Assembly: GCA_033807775.1 (NCBI GenBank)
Contig: CM066321.1
Span: forward strand, 253,506,422 to 253,570,421
Reading direction: 5' to 3'
From: Saussurea involucrata
Taxonomy: Eukaryota > Streptophyta > Magnoliopsida > Asterales > Asteraceae
Length of the DNA stretch: 64,000 nucleotides
The first letter of the stretch is position 1. Each line of letters opens with the position of its first letter. Below the pieces are notes generated by a model, which was not told the DNA's origin, made no database searches, and worked only from the letters and a program-made list of their open reading frames with translations. Of the stretch, positions 53,795 to 64,000 are shown in pieces. Position numbers and translations under genes: made by a program.

Positions 53795-55911
53795 TCAAGT
53801 ATCGTTAGCTTCTATGGAGGTAAGAGGAGGTTCTTGAGGAATAGGTACGAGGAGTACGTATAATTTGTTTTCACGTCTGAGAACGCGTCTCAATGTTTTG
53901 AAAACAAATTGGGAAGTTCTGAGGGTTAACTTTTATTCCAAAAATGTTTGCATTTTAGGCCATCTACAAAATTTAACAAAGTTAATATAGTATTTTCAAT
54001 ATTAATTTTTAGCAAATTAATTACCCTTTAGTTTTCTAAAAACATTAATTTGCATAAAATCTAGGATCCAACGTTGCAAAACAAATGAAACGGTTAGGTG
54101 ACCTTTATCCCGTCCATTTAATCCAACAAGGTAGATAACGTTTATCGATTACATCGAATGTAATTCCTAGCGTTATGGGATCCTTAACAACTTGTTTGTT
54201 AATTGGCATGTTTGATCCCATTTATGCCTTGGGTTTCTAATGCTTAGGTGACCTTTATCACAAAAGATTCCCAATCAAGTCATCCTACTTGAAACAACAT
54301 GTGAAACTCACATCTATGCGGTTAGGTGACCTTTATCCCACAAAGACATAAGAATCACCTCATCCATCTCAAGGCAATCCAAGTGGTTAGGTGACCTTTA
54401 TCCCACAAGGATGTCATAGTGATGTATTGAGTGTTTCTCAAAAGGACGGCATATGACTTGTGTTTATAAAAGGGATTTTAGATGTTTTACAATTCTAGTT
54501 TTTAAAACATTTTTAGTATCATGTGATTTTACATGCATTTAATAATACATGGTATTTAATTAAAATCTTACTACTCATCAAATGGTTTCTTTTAGTTAAA
54601 TAAAATCTCTATTTTATCAACTAATTATATATGATCATATGTTAATATTAACGTTTGAGTTTGATCATAATAAGAACCATTTATAGTCTTTTAATAAAAC
54701 ACTTTTATTTTTAGATTATGAGTTTGTAAGAGTTTTGAAAACTCCATTTTAAATTCTTCTATAAAACTCAAAATCTCAATTTTTGTCTTAAAACCATAGT
54801 ACCATATTATTGCATGCATCCAATAAGCATGGTACTCTTTTAAGAAAAATAAACTATTTCTCAAAAAAAATAATAAATTTAAAATCTCCATTTTAAATAA
54901 TTTGGATCAATTAAATTCCATTTATTTAAATCAAGAGCATGTGCTCTCCTTTTTGCCACGCAATATGACCAATCAAAGGGAGGAATGCCATGCATATTTA
55001 CCAAACAAACCCTTCTAGTTTTGAGATAGTTAAAATTCATTTTTAAATAAACAATTTTACATAAAACGTATTTGAACCAATTTGCATGTTATCAATTTTA
55101 AAATCTCCATTTTAAATATTGGTTTATATAAAATCTCTATTTTAAAACTTGGTTCATTTAAAATTTAATTTTAAAATTTCTCGCTTCAACTTTAAACAAT
55201 TTTAAATAAGCGCATTTGAACCAATTTTATGTTCTTTACTAGCATGCAGTATCCTATAATTTAACGCATCAAAAAGAACATAATCAACCATAAAACATGC
55301 AAAAGAATGTGCATAAAACAAAGCCATTTCTAATGACATTTCTTGTGAGCCAAAACAAGAAATGCCAAGTCCATTCCTAAGGGACAAAATAAAATTAAAA
55401 AAAAAACTTCAAGCTCCCACTTGCTCTAGCATCTCCATGCAAACAAGAACATCAAGCTCCATCTTTAAGCTCCATGTTGGCCTTCTTCTTGTTACATTTT
55501 ATAAAATAAAATAGTTCTAACAACTAATCTAATACTTACAAAATGAACAAAAGAAACATGAAATAATAAAACCTATTTACTATTACAAACCAACATGAAT
55601 AATAATAAAAATTATAACAAATTTAAAAAAAAAAACACAACAACCAACATATTGGTCCATGGCTTGTTTATGCACATTTTTCATAAACAACAAAAAAATA
55701 ATAAAACAACACTTTGTTTTTCTAAGGCAACCTTTATGTAACAAAAATTCATGTTAAAATTTTATTACATAAAATATAAAATTTTCACAAACAAGTTGCC
55801 AAAGAAGCCATGCATGAACTTTTCATATCAAAATGAAATTTTATCTATGGCTTCCAAAAACCAAGTTTTACCCAAAAAAAACTTATTTACTAATCATGCA
55901 TTATAACATAG
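53795..55911 (-). other. Noncoding 5' leader of E6
   Basis: About 2.1 kb of A/T-rich sequence between the gag remnant and the primer-binding site, with no ORF of note. It contains the GGTTAGGTGACCTTTATCCC repeats at 54085-54425 and TTTTAAAT-rich stretches. Confidence 0.75.
54085..54425 (-). repeat. Dispersed 20-bp repeat in the E6 leader
   Basis: GGTTAGGTGACCTTTATCCC occurs at about 54091, 54243 (one variant), 54320 and 54388, spaced 65-150 bp, each followed by ACAAAG/ACAAGG-like sequence. GGTGACC is self-complementary. Confidence 0.85.
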
Positions 55912-55923
55912 GCTCTGATACCA
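55912..55923 (-). other. Primer-binding site of E6
   Basis: TGGTATCAGAGC on the minus strand beside the LTR that starts at 55926. Confidence 0.95.
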
Positions 55924-55925
55924 CT

Positions 55926-56779
55926 TGTTGGGATTTTATGTTCAAACATGGGTTTCGAAAAACTCATAAGAGGTAAAAGTTATTACGCAACGGAAGCAAA
56001 AATAAAGTTTTTGAACAAAAACATAAAACCATGTTACTCCCACCAAGGATCTTGTTACATGCAAGAAAAGATAAATAAGAACAAAACAAGAGAGTTTAGA
56101 CAATACAACCTTTGTAGACTTTGAATCCTCTTGGGAGGTTGGAAGTTGATGAAGATGGTAGAACCCAAAATAGAGCTCCTCTAGAGTAGTCCACCGACAA
56201 GCTCCAACACCAAAGTATGCTAGTACTTTTCTTGAAAGTTTGATGCAAGAATTCAAAACTCTAAAATAGAGTTGTAAAATGGAAAAGCACAAAACACACA
56301 CACTATGTGTGTGTGTTCGGCCGAAAGTGGAGAGAGGAGGGAGAGAGAGAGAGCAAGATTCAAGTGTGTGTTTTTGGAAGGCTTCATCATCTCTTTTATG
56401 CTAAAACACAAGACAAGTTGAGTAAATTTTATTGGCTCACAAAGTGGTCCAATGAAAATTGAGCCTTCCATGCAAATTTCCATTTCAAGTCCCTTTAGAA
56501 TAAAATAGTCTTAAAACTTGCTACTTGTAATCCCTCCTTGTATCCACTAGTTATTAAAATCATCATATTTTAATAAACTAGATTTCCTTTTTGCATCTTA
56601 TATTAAAAATTATATTTATTAATATAATTAATAATATTCATCAAGAAATAATATTTATCAAGAATCAAATTCTTATAAATATCAATTTAGTGTCTACTTG
56701 TTGTTCGGTGTGACCCTATAGGATCATATATTACCGGTAATATTATTTTATAATCATTCTTGAGCATATAGAACCAACA
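55926..56779 (-). repeat. 5' LTR of E6
   Basis: 854 bp, about 99% identical by eye to 49051-49904. AGTTT follows at 56780-56784. Confidence 0.95.
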
Positions 56780-56784
56780 AGTTT

Positions 56785-56880
56785 CTATGGCTTTGATTGA
56801 GTTCGAAGTAGTAGTGATAAGTATTCATACCTTTTCGCCTAACCGAATTCCGGGACGGAATTCTTTTAAGGGGGAGATGA
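56785..56880 (+). other. G1 3' end and polypurine tract
   Basis: Short noncoding stretch ending AAGGGGGAGATGA (56868-56880), the plus-strand primer of G1. Confidence 0.9.
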
Positions 56881-58380
56881 TGTAATACCCCGGGTAAGTT
56901 CGTTAGTTAAATTCTTTTCCGTTAAATTTAGTTAACTTTAAAATAGGATGTTTCGGGTAAGTTTGGGTTAATTTGTAAGTTAAGGGTGTTTTTGTCATTA
57001 ATGAATAGTTTATGTCCAAATTGGTAAAATTAGGCTTTTGATATTACCCTTTAGGACTCCAAATATTTTCATTCAGCAGAAATCAAAATCTGTATGTGTG
57101 TGTGTGTTTTGAGACCAAAAGAAGAAGAAGAAAGTGTCATAAGGTTAAAGCTTCAAATTGGTGTACTTGGAAGTGATTTGAGGTATGTTTCCTTTGTGTT
57201 TTATGTTTGTAATTGCTAGTAGGTAGTTTCTATCGGAGTAGAATCATCAATTTCATGTCTAGTGTTAAAATCTGTCGATTCTGGGTTAAAATGGGGTAAA
57301 CCGACAGAGGTTTTCGGACGATTTATGGTGGTGTCCGGTAGTATTGTTGATAGTGTCCGGACGAGTCGATTATCCGATAAGTTCTCTTTTCTATGGTTTC
57401 TGGATGAACTAGATACCGGATGGCATCCGGATTACTTTGGTGTCCGGATGATGTCCGGATTGTTGATGTTGTCTGGGAAGTTGGGTTGTCCAGATTGGTG
57501 TTGTTGTCCGGAAAGTTCATGTTGTCCGGATAGTTCTTGGTATCCGGAAACATTGGCTGTTTGGTCACTTTTGAGGATAAGAGTTAGATAGATTTATCTA
57601 GAGTTCCTAGCGTGTTAGTAAGTCTTATGAGTTCTTTTGGTAAAGAGATATTTGTATGCAAATTATTTCAGATTCTGAGAACTTTGGGTAAAAGATCGGA
57701 TAGCTCGGAGAAAAGCTTGGAAGGGTTTTTGATAAGCAATCAGGTGAGTTTTTACTTCAAACTGTTTTCAAACTGGAATATATATATATGAGATGAATGT
57801 GTGGTAGGAATGTGACGACGTGTTTATAAATAAAGTATGATATATTGAGGTGTATATTATATTTATTTATATGAGCATTACATTACACGAGAGCACCTTG
57901 ACCGGGCTTAGGACCGGTGGAGTTTTGGCTGTACGGAGAGACAACGGTGTTGGCTGTAATTTTAGTACAGCAGAGTAAACTGATTAGTTGGCTCACAACC
58001 AATTAATATGGCCAAGGGAAATGAGGAGAGGTACACAGTGCACGAATCTTGCTTGGTGTTTAATTACTTGTTGTATATTTGTGCTTTACAAAAGGATTAT
58101 TAAACTGACAGGGATTATCTCACTAGACCGTTTGGTCTAACCCTCATTTTGTTTTCAAAAATATGTATTCCAGGTCGAGGAACTTTTAATAGCAAAGGGA
58201 AGGATAAAGTGTAGGATGCAGTTGATAGCTGACGAAGATTAAGAAATGCTTATGTTTTGTATTGTATAGTTTTGAGACTATGGGACCGTACATGATTTAT
58301 TATGTATCTTTTGTTATGAATGTAACTATGTTATGCAATATATGTTATTTGTTGTATGTTTGGGAAACCGGGTCGTTACA
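56881..58380 (+). repeat. 3' LTR of G1
   Basis: 1,500 bp, uninterrupted. It holds candidate intron 1 (57183-57671), a 72-nt middle exon (57672-57743), intron 2 (57744-58173), hairpins at 57984-58006 and 58124-58139, and a TCCGGAT minisatellite at 57308-57552. The site equivalent to the E4 insertion is intact at 58193-58197. Confidence 0.96.
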
Positions 58381-58385
58381 CCTGA

Positions 58386-58852
58386 AGATCAATAGTACAA
58401 GGCGTGCCCTGTCACTTTCCACGTGTCATCTTCTGAGGGGTCACAGCTTTTGCAGAAGGCGACGCACTACATCAACGTGTACCAGGATCTGCCCCACGAT
58501 GTTGTCTCTTGTACCTTTGTACCTCTTGTCTACTATTTATCCCTTGTAAAGTAATATAAATAGAAGGCCTCTACCAGACCTTTTCTAGTAACTCTTGCAC
58601 TACACACACACCAAATTAGAGAGCAGTTACTGTATCACACACTTAAAGGTGTTCTTGGTGTAACTTATGAAGAATCAATTGAAGATGAATCATTGAGCTT
58701 AACACTTATTTTATTAATGTTTCACTTGTTTGCTTATGTGTGTGTAATCTACCAGATTAATCTCTTTAGTTCTTTTATAAATGCTTCCGCACATAACTTT
58801 TATTAAACTATTGAGGTTAATATCATTGTTGAGTCTTGATGTGGGATCTACA
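58386..58852 (+). repeat. 3' LTR of Sirevirus B, part 3
   Basis: Last piece of the LTR begun at 25713. It has a CCACGTGTC box near 58420 and a TATAAATAG box at 58555-58563, and ends GGGATCTACA. TTAGT follows at 58853-58857, matching 17426-17430. Confidence 0.85.
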
Positions 58853-58857
58853 TTAGT

Positions 58858-60129
58858 CATTCATGTGTAGTCACGTAATTGTAGATTGTGTTGCATTGGA
58901 TCCAAAGGCACGTAAGTCAGTCTTTATTTGATGGTCTACTGGATGTTGCGGGATTTGACCAGGCCCCATGTTTTATGACCTTTACTTTTCAAGGGTACAC
59001 TAGGAGGGCTGAGTCCGGTTGTGCTATCATGATTGATGGGAGTTTATGACCTTCGCCATGTCGGGGCAATGCATTGGTTGTAACCCCGTTTGTGCCGAGA
59101 CTTTGGTGGTATTCATGGCAATATCCGCTAAGGTCAGCTGTCTCTTTGGGTGTGTCTTGAAAGGAGTCGTAGGGACACTTGAGCTTTCATGTCGTGAAGT
59201 GTCATACGATTAACGTTGTATGAGTGGCATACTGTTGTGTTCCTCCACTCTCAATGGATACGGGTCTCCTCCGTTGCCGGCCAACAATATTTTGGATATT
59301 ATAATGTCCTTGCTTTATTATCATTGGCCTTGCACAATTGACTAAAATTGATGACTTTAAGTATTGGAATTCCCTCCACGTATATTAAAGTTTGAATAAA
59401 GCATGTCACTTCCATATTTATGGTACTTGAATTTCATACTATTTTATGCTCGTGTGAGTGTTGGGTTTCGTACCTTGTTTTCGGTGATGTATTAAACTTA
59501 CATAGATTGTTCTTCCATGATTTACGGGTTGAGTATTATGTCATCATCCGTATTTAAAGGTTTTGCATAATATAGATGTATTCAAGTTTGTGTAAGTTGG
59601 GATTGGAATTCATTTGGAAAACGCTAAATACATTTTGGGAACTTTCCTCATAGATTTCGTGTGCGTTGGAAAATGAGTCGTTTACATCCTTATCCTAAAC
59701 TCTTTTGGAAATCACGATCTTAGTTGCAATATTTCATTCAACAAAAGATTTTAAATCATGTTGTAAACTCTTGAACTCACTAGGCGTTAGCCTAATCTTT
59801 TTATTCGTCGGCATGTGCAACAGGTTCAGGCTGGGAGTAGTTCTAGTGATACTGTGAAGGGTCGATTGCTAGTAGTGTGCTCGAGAAGTGAATTGGTTAA
59901 GTGAAGTCTTCGCGTTTATTTTTGGGAATAGTAATTGTACTTGGGTTAAGTAACACCCGGTGTGAATTTAGTCTTTGTAATAAGACTTGGGTTATAAATT
60001 GTTTTAGGTTAATCATAGATTTTAATTTGAGGTATTTCCCATATTGGCTTAGAGGAAGAAATGCTATCCTTTTGGATGTGTTATTGAAAATTTTATTTAG
60101 TTGCTCTTTCCAAATTCGAGGGTGTTACA
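58858..60129 (+). repeat. Old gypsy LTR G2, right part
   Basis: Continuation of 16374-17430. Near 59823 GTGCAACAG|GTTCAGG resembles the last splice acceptor of the G1-family leaders. The LTR ends GGGTGTTACA at 60129. Confidence 0.75.
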
Positions 60130-61824
60130 AGTTGGTATCAGAGATTAAGTTTGAGAGAATTAGGTGTTGATTTCGGACACCTAGACTCAAACTAGCGTTC
60201 TTTTAAGTAAATGAAAGTGAAATTGCACCATTAGGCACATTAAGATAGGATATTTTAAGCTCGGTGGAGTCGATAGAAACGAGAATCACGTCGAGGGTAG
60301 CAGGGATGATCATGTACGGTACGTTCATAATTGCACATGGTCGGTGTTATGGTGAACCTACTAGTTACATGTGTGTACTTGAACTACTTTGATGTGATGA
60401 CCGTTGGGGTAGTGAAGAAGTTTCTAAGCGAGTAGTCGTTGGAAGAGATTGACCATTTTAGCATTAGTCACTTGGTGTGACAGTAAGCGTGATGATTGCG
60501 TTAAGTGGGCCATTTCGGGTCAAAATTGTTGTTGGATTAGAACCATAGGCTTATTGAATCGATGTAACTTCCAATTTTGCCGTAAGATGTTTGAGCACCC
60601 AGATGACGATAGTGTGACCGGAGGAAATTGGAGGAGTGTGGTTTGAGACATTGAGTGCCGACTAAATTCATGCACAAAATTTATTTTTAAAATAAATTGC
60701 ATCAGTTGTTTCTTGTGTTTCAAATCGTCATGTGGGTTGTGTTACGAAATCTCAGAAAAACGTTTAGCACACACAAGATTTTAAATCATGATTTTGAACA
60801 TGCATGTAATTATTTTATTGAGGGGAGTTGCAAACTCTATCGGGACTTGCTTTATTTTTGTTATTGTCCAACGTTACTTTCAGATACAGTGATATCCATA
60901 TTTTAATGTTGTTTAAGATGTTGGACAAGTAGTTACAGCTTATGACTTTAACATTGGATCTCCTCCACATATGTTAAGGTTTGGATGAAGAGTTACCTTC
61001 CATTAATTTTATGTTGAGCTTTATTGGAAAATTTATTTAATGCAAGTTTTGCTAAAATTGTTGTTTATATTGTATTACAACAAAAAGGGAATTTTTGAAA
61101 TTATGACATTTTAGTCGTGACTTTGCCTTATGGAAATTTGGTTTTCGGAAGCGAAAGGTTGGGCACCATTTGATTGATTGGATGCATATGAGTTTCATTG
61201 CGTTCTATGGAGTTTTGTTTTACGACGTTTTGTGTCGCGTGAGTGCAATTTTGTAATGTGCATACTTTATTTATTATGTGAGCTAATTTATGAGTTATAT
61301 TGGGCATTTTGTCTCATGTGGATTTTGTTGAGAAAATTATTTTATGTCGTAAGACGACCAAAAGGAATGGTTTTTGGATCTTTGGTGTCACATAATTTCT
61401 CTTTTGAAGATTTGTGTTAGCACATTTCGTTGCGACTTGTTTAGTGTACGGATTGATTTATATGTGGCGTGAGTAATGCATGAAAGAACATCCTGATAGT
61501 TATTCTTAACGATTTGCTTTATGCGCTTTCGGTTAACTGATTCTTTTATTAAAATTTCACGCAAATGCATTATATTGATCTAGGGGTATGCATAACTTGA
61601 TAGCCACTAATTCTTGACACTTTGATAAATAAATCGTGACTGAAAGTGTTTTATTAATTTATTGCATAAATGGAGGTCATTTGGTCAAAACATGTTTTAG
61701 GATTGTGGGGTTTATGTACGGTTTACGATACAGTACATTTTAAAAATACAAATGTGTGAGTCATTGGACTTTGGTCAATTTTGGCTTGATGAACATTTTG
61801 TAAATTGTAAACCTTCTTGGTTTT
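60130..61824 (+). other. G2 primer-binding site and gypsy-like noncoding sequence
   Basis: TTGGTATCAGAGA at 60132-60144 is a primer-binding site with one change from the usual TGGTATCAGAGC. The next 250 bases resemble the G1 leader in order (ACCTAGACTCAAACT, ATCATGTAC, CATGGTCGGTG). No gag follows; short ORFs have no known motifs. About 60940-61020 resembles 59336-59420 of the G2 LTR, so part of this region may be another decayed gypsy LTR. Confidence 0.6.
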
Positions 61825-63502
61825 TGTAATAACCAGGTATGTTATTGATTTATTTCATGTTATTATTTTAATTTAAGAAAGGTTTGGAGTTAGTTTTATA
61901 AGTGTTAGTTGAGTATTTTTGGAGTTAGAAGTTAAGGGGTAAAGTTTAATTTTAATATGGAAGTATAAGGGGTTGTTTTGTCAAATGAGTGAAGTCTAGG
62001 GTTGTTTGGTCATTTAACCCAAACTTCACCTCCACCACCGCCATGTTCACCTCAAGAGGAGGAGGTATCCTCTTTTAGATACTTAGAAAACATCCAAGTG
62101 AAAGTGTGTGTGTGTGTTTTGGTTGATAGAAAGAAGAGAGAGATAGAGCTCTAGAAAGGAAAGGAAATAAGAAAAAGGACAAGAATTTGTTGCTGGAATT
62201 AGAAGGCTCGTATTGTTAAGATTAAAGGTATGTAACCTCTTAATCTATCTTTATTGTTTAGATAAAGTGTTATGCAAGTTTTGATGGGTTTTGATGATTT
62301 TTGGATGAATTGGGAAATCTGAGCATATGGTTAGGTTATGTTAATAGTCTTAAACATATCTGCATAATTTCAGTAACATGCATAGCTTAAAAGATTAGAT
62401 TTCTAGGTTTAGATGAACATAGTGGACTGAGACGTTCAAGCAAGTCGCAACAGTGGGTTGCAACATGGTTGAATTTTATGATCTTCATGAATGTCGCAAC
62501 CTTGAGTTGCGACCTGCTCATGAAGTCGCAACAGTGGGTTGCGACTTGGTGCTATATCGCAACAGTTGGTTGCGACTTGAGGGGGTTGTTGCAACAGTTG
62601 GTTGCGACATGAAGGGGAAGTCGCAGTAGTTAGTTGCGACTTGGTACTGTGTCGCAGTAGTTGATTGCGACTTGGTGTAGTGTATTGCGACATAGAGTAA
62701 TTCCATAGTTGATTGCGACTTGAGTCGAGGATTTCAGAACTTAGAGATTTTTAGTCTTAAAAATAAATATTTGTATTTATTTGATACAGATTCTGTGAAA
62801 CTGAACTGATGAATTTGGAGTGCTTGGTAAATAGCTTGGGAGGATTTTGGAATTAAGCGAAACAAGTGAGTTTTTATTAAAATGTTTTCAAATGGAATAC
62901 ATTTATGTGAATGAGTGTAATATTGTGCATATGGTGTTTATATGACTATTACATTGCATGGGTGCTAGTTGGCCGAGCTTAGGACCGGTGAAAGTTGGTT
63001 GTACAGAGGGACAGTGGTGTTGGCTGTATTTAGTACAACGGTGTAAAATAATTAATTGGCTTGCTACCAATTAATATGGCCAAGAGAAAGAGAAAGAGAT
63101 GGAATGATACATGACGCATGAGTCATAGTTGGTATTCTTATGTGAATTATGTGTATGATGTTGTGCAAATGTTTTCTTTAACTAACGGGGATTTCTCACT
63201 AGACCTCAAGGTCTAACCCTCATTTTTGTTTTAAAATATGTATTCCAGGTCAAGGAGCAAATAAGGGACAGTGATAGGATATATTATGTTTAGCTTTTTG
63301 GAAGATGCATGATTATGAAGATTCGAAATGTGTTTTGTATCTGTTATGTTATTATGATGTTATGTACTTTATTACAAAACGTTTGTACTGGAAGACTTAT
63401 CTTGTTAAGCTAAGGGACCGTAAATGAAATATGATGTATTTTGTGGTGAAATTATGTTATGAAATATATGTTATTTGTATATTGGGAAACGGGGTTGTTA
63501 CA
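61825..63502 (+). mobile_element. Solo LTR S3, divergent member of the G1 family
   Basis: A single plus-strand LTR of 1,678 bp, TGTAATAACCAGG to GGGGTTGTTACA, flanked by GTTTT at 61820-61824 and 63503-63507. It is clearly diverged from G1 but keeps the splice-site pairs (intron 1 62228-62789, exon 62790-62865, intron 2 62866-63248) and both hairpins (63052-63074, 63200-63215). Confidence 0.92.
62442..62724 (+). repeat. GTCGCAAC/GTTGCGAC minisatellite of S3
   Basis: Roughly ten units of 30-40 bp, most with GTCGCAAC..GGTTGCGACTTG. The two halves are exact reverse complements, so each unit can form a short hairpin. Two overlapping minus-strand ORFs here are repeat artefacts. Confidence 0.88.
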
Positions 63503-63507
63503 GTTTT

Positions 63508-64000
63508 AGAGAGAAGATGTATTTTGAGTATTTTGATGAGTAAATTTTAAGTATTGATATTTTAACGATTTATATTACGAGTGTAAATCTTTTGGTATAA
63601 ATGCACCGTGATGGGGATTCAAAAAATTATGTGTCTTAACCTAGAGTGTGTAGAGTTATTTATGTTTTGGAACATTAATGCGCATTGTTTGTATGATTCG
63701 AAATTTGAAGTCGATTTAAATCCTTTTAGGTGTCAACCAATTACAAGCACTTACTATTTTCCTAAGTTTTGATAAAATACATTAATGTGTGTGAGTCTTG
63801 TCAAAAAGGTTTTACTCATATGTCATTATATGACTAAATGACAAAATTTTGAAATTTGATTTAATAAAATTTTCTACTTCGAAAATTTAGTATGGACCAC
63901 CTGTTGCATGTAACTTTATTTCTGGAAAACTACTAGGAGAGTGTTACAAGTTGCATGCATATTCCAATTTGAGGTTTCTTCACGATATCTTAGTCGATAT
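63508..64000 (+). other. Gypsy-like sequence after S3
   Basis: No gene. GAGTGTTACAAGTTGC near 63940 resembles an LTR end followed by a damaged primer-binding site, so this may be the end of a further degenerate gypsy LTR. Confidence 0.45.

Larger units (their letters stand above)
49051..56779 (-). mobile_element. Ty1/copia element E6 with decayed interior
   Basis: A 7.7-kb minus-strand element has 854-bp LTRs at 49051-49904 and 55926-56779, AGTTT target duplications (49046-49050 and 56780-56784), a primer-binding site (55912-55923) and a polypurine-like tract (49905-49917). The interior has no ORF longer than about 90 codons, yet remnants of gag, RNase H/RT and a zinc knuckle can be read. 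The LTRs differ at only about eight positions by eye (about 1%). It is a copia lineage without an env-like ORF. Confidence 0.95.
27653..58380 (+). mobile_element. Ty3/gypsy element G1, Gag only, with nested insertions
   Basis: The target duplication CCTGA lies at 27648-27652 and 58381-58385. The 5' LTR (27653-47408) is split by E4; then come a primer-binding site (47411-47422), a gag pseudogene, a short remnant interrupted by E6, a polypurine tract (56868-56880) and the 3' LTR (56881-58380). The coding stops at the start of the protease and no integrase, RT or RNase H is present, so G1 moved using proteins from a relative. Without its insertions it would be about 4.8 kb. Confidence 0.95.
17431..58852. 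mobile_element. Composite insert C/B flanked by TTAGT
   Basis: TTAGT at 17426-17430 and again at 58853-58857 flanks a unit whose left end is a minus-strand copia-type LTR (C) and whose right end is a plus-strand Sirevirus LTR (B). Removing the unit joins two halves of one gypsy LTR in the same orientation, which supports a single insertion. Both outer LTRs are 3' LTRs by their adjacent polypurine tracts, and neither half has a primer-binding site or a 5' LTR inside. The unit was later hit by S1, E5, S2 and G1. An alternative is two independent insertions with a chance TTAGT match. Confidence 0.6.

Noticed and set aside
62436..62706. Overlapping minus-strand ORFs rich in Gln/Thr/Arg
   Set aside because: Products of the GTCGCAAC array in S3.

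Overview
This window is plant nuclear DNA made almost wholly of nested LTR retrotransposons; I see no cellular gene, tRNA, rRNA or CRISPR array. All six primer-binding sites found are complementary to initiator methionine tRNA. The Ty1/copia elements carry the extra ORF downstream of pol that is typical of plant Sireviruses, and the Ty3/gypsy elements look like plant chromoviruses. The sequence suggests a flowering plant with a large, repeat-rich genome; an Asteraceae source is my guess from general resemblance and is not demonstrated.

Layout. (1) <1-2911: minus-strand 5' half of a non-autonomous copia element (E1), inserted into the gag of Sirevirus A. (2) 2912-16373: plus-strand Sirevirus A with gag, pol, a 1,677-codon env-like frame broken by two stops, and its 3' LTR. 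(3) 16374-17430 and 58858-60129: two halves of one old gypsy LTR (G2), split by everything between. (4) 17431-58852: a composite insert flanked by TTAGT. Its left end is a minus-strand LTR (C) and its right end is a plus-strand LTR of a Sirevirus A relative (B). (5) Inserted into that composite: solo LTR S1 (18186-19773), a small TRIM-like element E5 (23151-25237), solo LTR S2 (25892-27555) and gypsy element G1 (27653-58380). (6) Inside G1: non-autonomous copia E4 (28989-47220), which holds Sirevirus E3 (32654-45744), and copia E6 (49051-56779). (7) 60130-64000: gypsy leader and unassigned gypsy-like sequence holding solo LTR S3 (61825-63502). Nine insertions have matching 5-bp target-site duplications that I could read directly. 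The deepest nesting order is G2, composite C/B, G1, E4, E3.

Functionally these are copy-and-paste parasites. E3 and A carry the full set (capsid, protease, integrase, reverse transcriptase/RNase H and env-like ORF), all with stops or frameshifts. E1/E4 encode only the coiled-coil and zinc-knuckle end of a Gag, G1 only a Gag, and E5 and the solo LTRs nothing; these must have relied on proteins supplied by others.

The most interesting signals lie outside the proteins. All five LTRs of the G1 family carry the same candidate two-intron leader, with a constant middle exon of about 72 nt. Their second intron holds an 8-bp hairpin with compensatory base changes between copies, and their first intron holds a different minisatellite in each lineage. 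The env-like ORF of E3 has its own promoter-like block and a candidate 5'-UTR intron. Two Sirevirus families are saturated, on both strands and in all reading frames, with a private short word. The composite C/B insert looks like two truncated reverse transcripts joined head to head and integrated once.
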